From Saprospirales bacterium (lineage in GTDB: Bacteria; Bacteroidota; Bacteroidia; Chitinophagales; Saprospiraceae): a DNA stretch of 61,224 nucleotides. The notes below the pieces were generated by a model. It saw only the letters and a program-made list of their open reading frames with translations. It had not been told where the DNA came from and did no database searches. Below, piece after piece: positions 18,418-27,730 of the stretch (positions are counted from its first letter, which is position 1; each line of letters opens with the position of its first letter). The stretch lies in assembly GCA_007695145.1 (NCBI GenBank), contig REEI01000096.1, forward strand, positions 1-61,224. Direction: 5' to 3'. The position numbers were made by a program, and so were the translations under genes.

Positions 18418-21400
18418 CTAATTCTTCAAAAGTTTCTTGATCGCAAAGCCACTCTCTCTGGACAATTCGACCGTGTAAAATCCTGATGCCCAATTACCTG
18501 CATCTATAAATATTTCGTTTGAGGTATTGATATCGGAATAGTTATAAACGATTCTACCCAAAATATCTCTAACTACAATATGAGTAGTTTCGGAAACATC
18601 AAAAAGATATTCTACCATCAGGGAGCTTCCGAATGGATTAGGGAAGACATTGAATTCGACAAGTCCTTCTAAATCTATAGTATTGGAAAAATCCTCTACT
18701 TCGAAAGGACCAACCACAGTTACGCATTCATTCCCATCTGTAATGGTAAGGGTATATTCTCCCAGCCCGACATCTTCCAGGTTTTGAGTAGTTGCACCAT
18801 TTGACCAAAGAAAGCTGTAAGGTGGAGTTCCTCCTCTAATATTAACAATGACAGAACCTTGAGTGGCGCTAGTTACATCAGTAATACTAACATCATAAAC
18901 TTCGATAGCATCCGGTTCACTAACAACAAAAGTCTCAATGATAGTAAATCCAGTATTATCTGTAATTTCAACTTCATATGTACCAGCTGCAACACCCTCT
19001 AAAACAGGGCCTTCTACACCATTTTCCCAAAGAAACTGAAACGGATCATTTCCTGCTGCCTCCACAGTAACGCTTCCATCAGTGCCACCGTGACAACTGA
19101 CATCAATGATTTCTGCAAAAACAGAAATTCCAGCACCTGACACCTCCACCGTTTCACAATGAGTGTCACTTCCGCAAGCATTTGAGATCGTCAGACAAAT
19201 GGTAAATTCCCCTGCCTGACTAAATTGATGCTCAGGGTTGGTTTCTGTAGAGCTGTTTCCATCACCAAAGTCCCACTCAAGAGTATAAGATTCAGTTTGA
19301 GAATTATCAAAGAGGGCAATCATTAGATTATCGACATTGAATTCAAATCCAGCTACTGGGGTATCGATAAATTCGGTTACGACCACACTAGATTGTGCCT
19401 CACATTCATTTTCGTTGTTAACAACAACCAAGGTATAAACTCCCGGGGAGCCAATGAGTGGATTTAGGGTGCTTTCCCCCTCTATAATTTCGCCGTCCTC
19501 TGTGGTCCAGAGGTAGGAAAACTGATCACCTTCATCAGAATTGCTGCCATCCAGGTTTAATCGAGGACTTTCGCAGGTGAGTTCAAGTTCCTCTCCTGCA
19601 TCTGCAAAGGGCACCTCGTCATCCACCTCGACTTCAACAGCGGCCTCAGAAATACATCCATTTTCGGTATTGATCACCTGAAATACATAAGTCCCGGCTG
19701 AGTTTACAATCAACTCCATTTCTTCACCCAGAACTTCACTTCCTTCCACATTGGTCCAAATATATATTATGTTGTCGCCACTTGCTGAACCCTCACCACT
19801 TAAAGTAACCGATGACTCAGTACAAGTCAAAAAAGAAGTTTCACTGACCTCTATTTCAGGCAAATCGGAATCATCTTCTACAATGACGACAACCGAAGCC
19901 AAACAACCATTATCAATATTTAAAACTTCAAAGGTATACTCTCCTGCCTGATCAGCTACAAATTGTATTTCCTCGCTGACTACCACACCTTCAGAATTAA
20001 TCCAACTGTATGATATTTCATCTCCTTCAGCGGATCCCTCTCCACTCAGTACAGCAGAGAGCAATTCACAAGATAGTGCATTACTTACTGAGGCTGATAT
20101 TTCAATGTCCTCAGCTACTGATTCTACGGTGACAGTAGAAGAGGCTACGCATCCACTTGGTCCATGAGTAACCAACAGAGTGTATGAACCGGGTTCGTTA
20201 ATTAAGGCGATAGGGCTATTTGAACCTTCCACTATATTTCCATTGGGAGTTGTCCATTGGTAAACAAAGTTAGGGCCTGAGCTTGAAGCAGAGCCATCCA
20301 AAGTAATTTCGACAAGATCGCAATCCAATGCTTCGTGCGGAGCAATAGAAACCTCAGGAGAATTGGGGTCAGGGGCTACATCTACCAATGCAAAGTCTGT
20401 ACAACCATTATCGTCATTAGTAATAATCAAGAGGTAAGAACCAGGCTGATCGATAGTAGGATTGGGAGTATCTTCCCCTTCAACTATATTTCCATCGGAA
20501 GTGGACCACTGGAAACTAAGGTTTTGCGCTCCACTTGATCCACTGCCATCCAATTGCGCTGTAGGCTCAGCACAAGGAAAATCAAAGTCTTCACCTGCAT
20601 CTGCAACAGGAGGTGGCTGATTATCCAATTCTACAAATTCAGATTTTTCACATCCGTTATCATCGGTTAGAATTACCTCGTAAAGACCTGCTGTTAGATT
20701 GGGAAAATATGGATCGCTTTGTGGCCCAAGACCGATATCAAAGAAATAAACACCCGTCCCACCTTCCGCAAAAACGAAGATTTCACCATCTTCAGAGTCG
20801 CAGTTTTCATCAGCGGGGTCGACAAACATAAACAACTCTTCTGGCTCATCTATTTCGATCACAGGTGTCTCCACTGTACAATCATTCTCGTCCGTTATGG
20901 TCAGGGCGTATGTCCCTCCGTCAAGTCCGCTGAGACTTTGACTTGATTCCCCATTACTCCAAATAAAACTGTATCCGGGAGTCCCTCCTGAAGTGGAAAC
21001 ATTGATGCTTCCGGAAGCATCAAACGCACAGAGATTGTGAATCACTTCAGTAATTTCATATTCTAGTTCAGCTTCCGGGCCGGAAATTACCACCTCATCC
21101 AGGTAGATTTCTCTATTGTTTTGATCGGTAACTGTAAGAGAATAGGTACCCTGCGGAATATTATCAAGGTCTTGAGTATTGGCCCCATTGCTCCAGGAGT
21201 AATTAGTATTTCCATGACCAGGTACCGCATCTAAATGAATATAACCCTGCTGATCACCAAAACAAAATTCATCTCCTGTGGCAGCAACTTCAGCTGACAT
21301 AGCACAAGAAGCCATGGCAGTCTCTAGAACAGATTTTGGAGGTCCGCCGGGGTTCCAGGGACGCACAACTCTTGTATCAGGGCATATAGAAAAAACTGTT

Positions 21401-21831
21401 GGAAATGCATTGACCTGATAGGCTGAGCGCACAGTTAAGTCAGGCAGGTCAATAATGGGATAAGGAGTTCCGGTTACCCAATCCCCCATAGTATTTCCGT
21501 TGCATCCTGCCGGCCCATAAAGGCAATCCGTATTAGTATTTGGGTCGGCTTCAAGGAAAAAAACCATTACTTCATCTGTTCCATCCGGACCATAGTCGTA
21601 ATACATGTCAGAAAAAGCACCGCCCTGGTGATAGTTCCAGCACGGGCCACACCAGGTGGCAGAAAATTTTATATACACTACCTTCCCTTCATCCAAATAG
21701 TCGTAGAGCGTATGCTCAACACCATTGATGTCGGTTAAAGTCCAATCCGGGGCTACAGAATTGGTGGTCAATTGGCCGTAGCTGTAGGTGGAAAATAATA
21801 AGCAAAAAGCAAGAAGTAATTGTTTCATCAT
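18418..21831 (-). CDS. Secreted redoxin protein with SprB/PKD repeats and T9SS sorting domain
   Basis: A 1137-residue extracellular protein. After a signal peptide (1-20) comes a thioredoxin-like (TlpA/redoxin) domain (about 21-170) with the active-site WCGPC at residues 60-64. It is followed by two SprB-like repeats (GGTPGYSFIWSNGESSQSL type), about five Ig-like modules of roughly 75-85 residues with recurring DxGSGS, PGSYxLxVT and NGC patterns, a PKD domain (LEWDFGDGNSS), two more SprB repeats, and a T9SS type A sorting domain (FNVFPNPFGS, ILGRIVY, SGFYTVELS, KKLLKN). SprB-type repeats are known from gliding adhesins. The enzymatic partner of the redoxin is unknown. Confidence 0.85.
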   Translation of the reverse strand: MMKQLLLAFCLLFSTYSYGQLTTNSVAPDWTLTDINGVEHTLYDYLDEGKVVYIKFSATWCGPCWNYHQGGAFSDMYYDYGPDGTDEVMVFFLEADPNTNTDCLYGPAGCNGNTMGDWVTGTPYPIIDLPDLTVRSAYQVNAFPTVFSICPDTRVVRPWNPGGPPKSVLETAMASCAMSAEVAATGDEFCFGDQQGYIHLDAVPGHGNTNYSWSNGANTQDLDNIPQGTYSLTVTDQNNREIYLDEVVISGPEAELEYEITEVIHNLCAFDASGSINVSTSGGTPGYSFIWSNGESSQSLSGLDGGTYALTITDENDCTVETPVIEIDEPEELFMFVDPADENCDSEDGEIFVFAEGGTGVYFFDIGLGPQSDPYFPNLTAGLYEVILTDDNGCEKSEFVELDNQPPPVADAGEDFDFPCAEPTAQLDGSGSSGAQNLSFQWSTSDGNIVEGEDTPNPTIDQPGSYLLIITNDDNGCTDFALVDVAPDPNSPEVSIAPHEALDCDLVEITLDGSASSSGPNFVYQWTTPNGNIVEGSNSPIALINEPGSYTLLVTHGPSGCVASSTVTVESVAEDIEISASVSNALSCELLSAVLSGEGSAEGDEISYSWINSEGVVVSEEIQFVADQAGEYTFEVLNIDNGCLASVVVIVEDDSDLPEIEVSETSFLTCTESSVTLSGEGSASGDNIIYIWTNVEGSEVLGEEMELIVNSAGTYVFQVINTENGCISEAAVEVEVDDEVPFADAGEELELTCESPRLNLDGSNSDEGDQFSYLWTTEDGEIIEGESTLNPLIGSPGVYTLVVVNNENECEAQSSVVVTEFIDTPVAGFEFNVDNLMIALFDNSQTESYTLEWDFGDGNSSTETNPEHQFSQAGEFTICLTISNACGSDTHCETVEVSGAGISVFAEIIDVSCHGGTDGSVTVEAAGNDPFQFLWENGVEGPVLEGVAAGTYEVEITDNTGFTIIETFVVSEPDAIEVYDVSITDVTSATQGSVIVNIRGGTPPYSFLWSNGATTQNLEDVGLGEYTLTITDGNECVTVVGPFEVEDFSNTIDLEGLVEFNVFPNPFGSSLMVEYLFDVSETTHIVVRDILGRIVYNYSDINTSNEIFIDAGNWASGFYTVELSRESGFAIKKLLKN

Positions 21832-21897
21832 AACACCATAAGTTTAATTGTTTAATAATTATGGCTTAAAGTTATAAAAAAATACGAAAACAAATAC

Positions 21898-23235
21898 TTA
21901 GCCCCTAAAATTCTGCATATTTTTCATCATTTTCTGCATATTATTACCTTTACTCATGGTGTGCATCATTTTTTTCATCTGATTAAACTGTTTGATGAAT
22001 AGATTAACTTCATGCACTGATTTTCCGGAACCTTTGGCTATTCTTTTCTTCCTGCTCATATTTAAGACCTCAGGATTAGCACGTTCTTCAGGAGTCATGG
22101 AAAAAATAATGGCCTCTACTTTTGAAAAAGCCGAATCATCGATATCGAGGTTTTTGGTCATTTTACCCATTCCTGGAATCATACCCATTAGGCTTTTGAA
22201 GTCCCCCATTCTTCGAATGGTGTTGAGTTGAGACAAAAAGTCATTGAAGTCAAATTTATTCTTCTTGATCTTCTTTTCTAACTTTTTTGCTTCGACTTCA
22301 TCAAATTGCTCCTGGGCTTTTTCAACCAGAGATACAATATCACCCATTCCCAGTATCCTCCTAGCCATTCGATCCGGATGAAAAACGTCTAGCGTATCCA
22401 TTTTTTCACCACTTGAAACAAACTTAATGGGTTTGCCGACTGTGTACTTAATCGACAATGCAGCACCACCTCTTGTATCACCATCCAGCTTGGTCAGCAC
22501 CACCCCGTCATAATTGATTTTCTCATTAAAGGTTTTGGCAGTATTTACCGCATCCTGACCGGTCATGGAATCGACTACAAAAAGAGTCTCAGTCGGCATC
22601 AAGTTCCTTTTGAGCGACTCGATTTCCTTCATCATTTGTTCATCGATAGCTAAACGGCCGGCTGTATCGACAATGATTACGTCGTGACCATGAGTCTTAG
22701 CGTGGAGAATTGCGTTCTCGGCTATTTCTAAAGGATTTTTATTGTCCGGTTCCTTGTATACCGGCACATTAATTTGTTCACCTAGGATTGTAATCTGATC
22801 AATAGCAGCAGGTCGATACACATCACAAGCCACTAGAAGAGGACTCATTCTCTTCTTTGACTTGAGGAAGTATGCCAACTTACCGCTAAACGTTGTTTTA
22901 CCACTACCTTGAAGACCCGCTACCAAAACCAGACCTGGTTTTCCTTTAACATTGATGTCGGCAACCTCAGAGCCCATGAGTTCTGCCAACTCATCCTGGA
23001 CAATTTTAACCATCAGTTCACCGGGCCGCACAGATTTAAGTACATTTCGCTGCCCGAGGGCTTTCTCCTTAACCGATTCTGTAAACTCTTTGGCAATTTT
23101 GAAGTTGACATCCGCAGCAACCAATGCCCTGCGAATTTCTTTTATCGACTGAGCTACATTGATCTCAGTAATTTTGTGCTGGCCTTTCAATAGGGAAAAG
23201 GCACCTTCTAATCTCTCATTTAAACTGTCAAACAT
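21898..23235 (-). CDS. ffh: Signal recognition particle protein Ffh
   Basis: A 445-residue SRP54-type GTPase that binds signal sequences on nascent chains and delivers ribosomes to FtsY. The N domain is about 1-95, and the GTPase G1 loop GLQGSGKTT is at 107-115. DVYRPAAIDQ, DTAGR and TKLDGDTRGG mark the remaining G motifs, and the Met-rich M domain (from about 325) includes MGMIPGMGKM and repeated MKKMM / MQKMMKNMQ. Length is complete. With YidC and FtsH in the same window it covers co-translational membrane insertion and quality control. Confidence 0.97.
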   Translation of the reverse strand: MFDSLNERLEGAFSLLKGQHKITEINVAQSIKEIRRALVAADVNFKIAKEFTESVKEKALGQRNVLKSVRPGELMVKIVQDELAELMGSEVADINVKGKPGLVLVAGLQGSGKTTFSGKLAYFLKSKKRMSPLLVACDVYRPAAIDQITILGEQINVPVYKEPDNKNPLEIAENAILHAKTHGHDVIIVDTAGRLAIDEQMMKEIESLKRNLMPTETLFVVDSMTGQDAVNTAKTFNEKINYDGVVLTKLDGDTRGGAALSIKYTVGKPIKFVSSGEKMDTLDVFHPDRMARRILGMGDIVSLVEKAQEQFDEVEAKKLEKKIKKNKFDFNDFLSQLNTIRRMGDFKSLMGMIPGMGKMTKNLDIDDSAFSKVEAIIFSMTPEERANPEVLNMSRKKRIAKGSGKSVHEVNLFIKQFNQMKKMMHTMSKGNNMQKMMKNMQNFRG

Positions 23236-23260
23236 AAGCTCCTGATAATTTTAGGTATCA

Positions 23261-23268
23261 CAAAGATA
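23261..23268 (-). promoter_or_regulatory. -7 element for ffh
   Basis: CAAAGATA on the plus strand is TATCTTTG on the minus strand, an exact TAnnTTTG, 25 bases before the ffh ATG. Confidence 0.5.
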
Positions 23269-23379
23269 GGCATTAGTGAGAAATACAGCTGCATCATTAA
23301 ATGACAACAGCTATAATCAGATAATCAAATACCAACAATTCAAACAATGTTTCAAACTGTTTCAGTCGTAGTGCCAGGT

Positions 23380-23808
23380 TCAATCAGGCTGAATCCAAAT
23401 GATTGATGGAAGAATATTTGTGCATCCGTAAACAAAAGCCTTTTGACCAAATCGGACTGCCACATTGGAGGCTTCCTCAAGGTCAATGTTCCAAATGAAA
23501 AAACTGGGTTCCGGTTTCCATTGATCTGATTCGTCAGGAACTCCAATTCCTTCGATGAGGTTATACCCTTTGCTCATAATTGTCGATTGAAGTTTAGTGT
23601 TCGCAAGATTATTTTTTTGCAAGGACACCAAAGATGACCCAGGATTATAGGCTGTCAAAAATGCCCAAGTTTGGATATTCATTCTTCTGCAAAAATCCTC
23701 TAATTTAGGATTTAATATCCCAATTCGAATGTCAATCCCTTGGTTAGGCAAACTATAAATCGTCCGGTAATACGAACCGGCAAGCTCAATTAAGTAATCA
23801 TTATGCAT
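23380..23808 (-). CDS. DUF3293 domain protein
   Basis: A 142-residue cytoplasmic protein matching the DUF3293 pattern. It has AFLTAYNPGSSL (about 48-59), then a variable helix, then GIGVPDESDQWKPEPSFFIWNI (a GIGxP...W.PEPSF signature) near residues 89-110, and a C-terminal AVRFGQKAFVYG. The biochemical role of the family is unknown. It stands alone between ffh (upstream on the plus map, same strand) and the divergent yidC, with only about 60 bases to the yidC start. Confidence 0.8.
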   Translation of the reverse strand: MHNDYLIELAGSYYRTIYSLPNQGIDIRIGILNPKLEDFCRRMNIQTWAFLTAYNPGSSLVSLQKNNLANTKLQSTIMSKGYNLIEGIGVPDESDQWKPEPSFFIWNIDLEEASNVAVRFGQKAFVYGCTNILPSIIWIQPD

Positions 23809-23837
23809 AATATGGTATTCGATGGTTTACAAAATTG

Positions 23838-23845
23838 TACCTTTG
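23838..23845 (+). promoter_or_regulatory. -7 element for yidC
   Basis: TACCTTTG matches TAnnTTTG exactly, 25 bases before the ATG at 23871. An in-frame TTG at 23835 lies just before this element, which argues against that TTG as the start. Confidence 0.55.
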
Positions 23846-23870
23846 CAAAATTATTTTTGAAGATAATAAT

Positions 23871-25784
23871 ATGGATAGAAATACAGCGATTGGCATTGTA
23901 TTATTGTTCATTCTTTTTGTGATATGGGTTTTTATCAATTCCCCTACTCAGGAAGAGATTGAAGCCAGGAAACTTGAGCGTGAAAGGCAGGAAGCACAAA
24001 GGACTGAACAACCTACTGAAATGGATACTGCCTCACAACTTGAGGCAGATACTGTCACAGAAGATTTTATAGCAGAGCCTTCGACAATTGATACCGCTCA
24101 ATTGAAATCCGAAAGGATGTCTCAGTTCCGATCCCTATATGGACCATTTGCCAATGCAGCAATGGGTGTACAGGAAGAGGAAATCATACTTGAAAATGAA
24201 CACCTGAGAATCGTCTTCTCTAACCTCGGCGGTCGCATTAAAGAGGTTTGGGTAAAAAAACACCTCCGGTCATTCCTATCTGAAGATATGGAAGAAATGA
24301 GAGACTCTCTATTCTTGATGGATCACCCAGGAGACAGATTTGAGTACTTCCTCCAATTGAGACAAAATAATATGACTGTTTCAACAGGAGAACTGTATTT
24401 TGATCACCAACTACAGAACAACACCCTAGTTTTCAGACTAAATGCTGAGAACGGGGGTTATTTTGAGCAGCGATATACCATTCACGAGGGTTCCTATGCA
24501 CTTGATTACCAACTAAACTTTGTCAACCTCCAGAATATTCTCGCTAACGAACCTGCGCCAGTATCCCTAAATTGGGTAAACTACTTGAATAAACTTGAGC
24601 AAAATACTGGGTACGAAAGATATTTTTCAACAGTCTACTTCAAAGAGGATTCAAGGCGATCCTCTTACTGCTCCTGCCGTCGAAGTGATACTGAAAATAA
24701 AGCCAATACACCGCTCAAGTGGATATCCCACGCCAATCAGTTTTTTAATAGCAGCTTAGTAGCTAAAGAGACTTTTCATGGTGGTTTTCTTGAGACTGTA
24801 ATGCTCGACGAATCAGCAGAAGAGTTAAAAATTCTTCGCTCCCGGCTTGACATACCTATCACAATGGGGAATACCTCCTCATTTGATATGACATTCTATA
24901 TTGGACCCAATGATTTTGAAAGATTGCAACTCATTGGGCATGACCTGACAGATATCGTCCCATTTGGTTGGAGTATTTTCGGGACTATAAACCGCTGGGT
25001 GGTAAGACCAATGTTCTCCACTTTAATGAACTGGACCAATTCCCCAGCACTGGTCATTATCTTATTGACTCTTATCGTCAAAATGGCTCTTTATCCCCTT
25101 ACCTACAAAATGCTTTACTCCCAGGCAAAAATGTCCGCACTCAAACCTCATATGGAAAAGCTGAGGGAAAAGTTCAAAGGAGATCAGCAAAAAATGCAGA
25201 TGGAGACCATGAAAATTTACCGGGAATTTGGAGTGAATCCCCTTGGTGGCTGCATGCCTATGGTACTGCAAATGCCAATATGGTTTGCATTGTACCGGTT
25301 TTTTCCCGCTTCAATTGAATTCAGGCAGGAATCTTTCTTATGGGCTTCAGATCTATCATCCTACGATGCTATTGTTTACCTGGGATTCACCATTCCATTT
25401 TACGGAGCACACATCAGTTTGTTCACATTGCTCTGGGCCGGCACAACAGTCCTCTATACACATTACAATACCAAACATATGGATATGAATGCTGTAAACC
25501 CTATGATGAAAAACATACAGTATTTCATGCCAATAATGTTCTTGTTTTTCTTCAATAGTTTTGCTTCCGGACTTACCGCTTACCTCTTTGTAAGTAACCT
25601 GGTTAACATCGCTCAAATCGTGGTTACAAAGAATTTTATCTTCGACGAGGAGAAAATCAAGGCCCAATTGGAACTCAACAAGAAAAAGCCAAAGAAAAAA
25701 GGAGGATTTCAAGCACGATTGGAGGAAGTTCTAAAAGAGCAACAACGGATTGCGGAGGAGAGAAAGAAAAAGTCCAAGAAGTAA
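23871..25784 (+). CDS. yidC: Membrane protein insertase YidC
   Basis: A 637-residue YidC/Oxa1 insertase for inner-membrane proteins. It starts with a first membrane helix (TAIGIVLLFILFVIWVFI), continues with a large periplasmic beta-domain (about 75-350), and has the conserved insertase core from about residue 370 (TLMNWTNSPALVIILL, MKIYREFGVNPLGGCMPMVLQMPIWFALYRFF, and IMFLFFFNSFASGLTAYLF). The end is Lys-rich, as expected for ribosome contact. I chose the ATG at 23871 rather than the upstream TTG at 23835, which would fall in the promoter. Odd point: a periplasmic YCSCRRSD motif near residue 264 with two close cysteines. Confidence 0.95.
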   Translation: MDRNTAIGIVLLFILFVIWVFINSPTQEEIEARKLERERQEAQRTEQPTEMDTASQLEADTVTEDFIAEPSTIDTAQLKSERMSQFRSLYGPFANAAMGVQEEEIILENEHLRIVFSNLGGRIKEVWVKKHLRSFLSEDMEEMRDSLFLMDHPGDRFEYFLQLRQNNMTVSTGELYFDHQLQNNTLVFRLNAENGGYFEQRYTIHEGSYALDYQLNFVNLQNILANEPAPVSLNWVNYLNKLEQNTGYERYFSTVYFKEDSRRSSYCSCRRSDTENKANTPLKWISHANQFFNSSLVAKETFHGGFLETVMLDESAEELKILRSRLDIPITMGNTSSFDMTFYIGPNDFERLQLIGHDLTDIVPFGWSIFGTINRWVVRPMFSTLMNWTNSPALVIILLTLIVKMALYPLTYKMLYSQAKMSALKPHMEKLREKFKGDQQKMQMETMKIYREFGVNPLGGCMPMVLQMPIWFALYRFFPASIEFRQESFLWASDLSSYDAIVYLGFTIPFYGAHISLFTLLWAGTTVLYTHYNTKHMDMNAVNPMMKNIQYFMPIMFLFFFNSFASGLTAYLFVSNLVNIAQIVVTKNFIFDEEKIKAQLELNKKKPKKKGGFQARLEEVLKEQQRIAEERKKKSKK

Positions 25785-25975
25785 AGAGTTCGATAGAAGA
25801 GGCTTTACTCTTGCCAGATTCCCCTCTCTTGAAAAAACAGTGGAGTGAACACACATTGGAATTTAACGGTTAGATTTATGGTGGTTACTAATTCACAGCT
25901 TCTCAATCCTGAAAGAAGGTGAAGTGTAAATAATAGCTTTGATTTATATTGACTATTTTGAAAATGATCGTAGAA

Positions 25976-26500
25976 ATGAATAAATATTTGATTCTTAAGA
26001 TTTTTATATTGTTGAGCCTGACGGCTTTAGTTGCCACAGGATGTGGACGTAAAACAGCTCAAATTGCTCAGATGGACAGAATTGATTCCCTCAATGATTT
26101 TGAGGAAGAAGAGGATCATCTGCTTGGAAAATTTAGAAGGACAGGATGTTTTGGGGACTGTCCGGTATTCAGAGTTTTGTTTTACACTGGGGGAGTGGCT
26201 ATTTTCACAGGTGAAAATTTCGTCGAAAATCTGGGGCCTCACATTGGACACTATGATGAAGGCCAATTCCGTAAAATAATTGATTACGCCTTTGAAAAAG
26301 GTTTTTTTGATCTTGAAGAATTCTACCCTGTTGACCGAAGGGACTTCATTCCTGATTTATCCAACACCTTAACGACCCTGGTAATAAAAAAAGGCTCTAA
26401 GACGGTTGACCACAACAATAGTGGCCCCGAACTACTGTTAGAAATTGAACAAAAAATCCAGGCATTGATTGATAAGATTGAATGGGAAGAGAGAAAATAA
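25976..26500 (+). CDS. DUF6438 lipoprotein
   Basis: A lipoprotein of about 174 residues. The start at 25976 (MNKYLILKIF) gives a standard lipoprotein signal with lipobox VATGC; an ATG at 25964 and a TTG at 25949 are in-frame alternatives. The mature part carries the DUF6438 pattern GCFGDCPVFRVLFYTGG with two conserved cysteines, then FRKIIDYAFEKGFFDLEEFY and a terminal helix. The family is common in Bacteroidota and of unknown function. It sits between yidC and gpsA, 40 bases before gpsA, so a shared transcript is possible. Confidence 0.78.
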   Translation: MNKYLILKIFILLSLTALVATGCGRKTAQIAQMDRIDSLNDFEEEEDHLLGKFRRTGCFGDCPVFRVLFYTGGVAIFTGENFVENLGPHIGHYDEGQFRKIIDYAFEKGFFDLEEFYPVDRRDFIPDLSNTLTTLVIKKGSKTVDHNNSGPELLLEIEQKIQALIDKIEWEERK

Positions 26501-26540
26501 ACCCTTATATTCCGTCTGATTCAATTTATAAAAACATATT

Positions 26541-27599
26541 ATGTCAAGGGAGGAAAACGGCATTTTAAAATGCGTGGGAGTTATTGGTGCAGGTGTATTT
26601 GGCAGTACCATTGCCAACCTCCTTTCCAAAAATGCGGATCAGGTCATTTTGTTCTCCAGAAGAAAATCCTTTGTCGATCAGATCAATCGGGGAGATATGG
26701 GGCCCCATCTTCGGTATCCCGATAAGATCAAGGCTACGAACTCCGCTGAGGAACTCACTGAAAGGTGCAACCTCTTATTCCCGGTTCTTCCCTCAGTCAA
26801 CTTTCTCGAAGTGATGACCTTATTTTCACCACACCTAAGACCATCTCACATAATGATTCATGGTACTAAAGGATTAGATGTCAAAGGTATGAGTGAAGGT
26901 GAGATACTACATGCCAAAATATCCCGAAAGACCGTGCGTACCATGAGTGAGTTGATTAAGGAGGAGACCAATGTATTGAGAGTCGGCTGCCTGTCAGGTC
27001 CCAATTTGGCTAAGGAGATCCTTGCTGGTCAGCCCACTGCGACAGTAATTGCATCAGACTTTGAAGAAGTAGTTAAAATTGGGCAAAAAGCACTGACTAG
27101 CGATCAATTTTTTGTCTTTGGTTCAAAGGATATGGTTGGGGCAGAATTGGCAGGCGCCTTAAAAAACATAATTGCTCTTGGATCCGGTCTGCTATCAGGT
27201 CTAAATTATGGAAAAAATATGCAGGCCATGCTCATAACAAGGGGTCTAAGGGAGATTATATACTTTGGAAAGGCTATGGGTAGCTCAAGTCACGCATTTC
27301 TTGGAACTGCTGGAATTGGAGACATAATCGCTACCTGTACAAGTGAAAAAAGCAGAAACTTTCAAGTTGGCAAAAGATTGGGCTCAGGTGAAACTCTTGA
27401 GGAGATACTGCAAAATATGGACGAAGTTGCTGAAGGAATACGAACCCTAAAAATAGCTCGTCAATTGAGTAAGCAATATGACATACATGTACCCATCACA
27501 AAAATGCTCTATGATGTGGTTTTTGAAAACTATGACATAAAGAGAGCCATCCACTTTTTGATGCGATATCCTTTTGCTCCTGACGTTGATTTCCTATAA
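26541..27599 (+). CDS. gpsA: Glycerol-3-phosphate dehydrogenase [NAD(P)+]
   Basis: A 352-residue soluble dehydrogenase that reduces dihydroxyacetone phosphate to sn-glycerol 3-phosphate for phospholipid synthesis. The Rossmann motif GVIGAGVFGSTIANLL is at about 13-28, followed by LFSRRK, FPVLPS, HGTKGLD and SGPNLAKEI. The catalytic Lys region is ELAGALKNIIALGSG, with substrate-binding GTAGIGDIIATCTSEKSRN. The C-terminal helical domain ends normally. The protein is complete. Confidence 0.95.
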   Translation: MSREENGILKCVGVIGAGVFGSTIANLLSKNADQVILFSRRKSFVDQINRGDMGPHLRYPDKIKATNSAEELTERCNLLFPVLPSVNFLEVMTLFSPHLRPSHIMIHGTKGLDVKGMSEGEILHAKISRKTVRTMSELIKEETNVLRVGCLSGPNLAKEILAGQPTATVIASDFEEVVKIGQKALTSDQFFVFGSKDMVGAELAGALKNIIALGSGLLSGLNYGKNMQAMLITRGLREIIYFGKAMGSSSHAFLGTAGIGDIIATCTSEKSRNFQVGKRLGSGETLEEILQNMDEVAEGIRTLKIARQLSKQYDIHVPITKMLYDVVFENYDIKRAIHFLMRYPFAPDVDFL

Positions 27600-27730
27600 T
27601 CAACTTCCCTCTATGTGCCCCGTATTTCCTTATCTTCATCCAAATCTTTCAGACTTTGGTCTTATAATAGCAACACATTCATACATGTTTGTGTAATATT
27701 GTTATATATTTATCCAATAAAAACAGTATT

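Noticed and set aside
23835-23870. Upstream TTG start for yidC
   Set aside because: The TTG lies next to the TACCTTTG promoter element; the ATG at 23871 begins directly before the first membrane helix.
25785-25880. Open -1 frame past the yidC stop (SSIEEALLLPDSPLLKK...) after an A-rich run, suggesting a frameshift extension
   Set aside because: Only about 30 codons, no start, and such a length is expected by chance; YidC already has a normal Lys-rich end.
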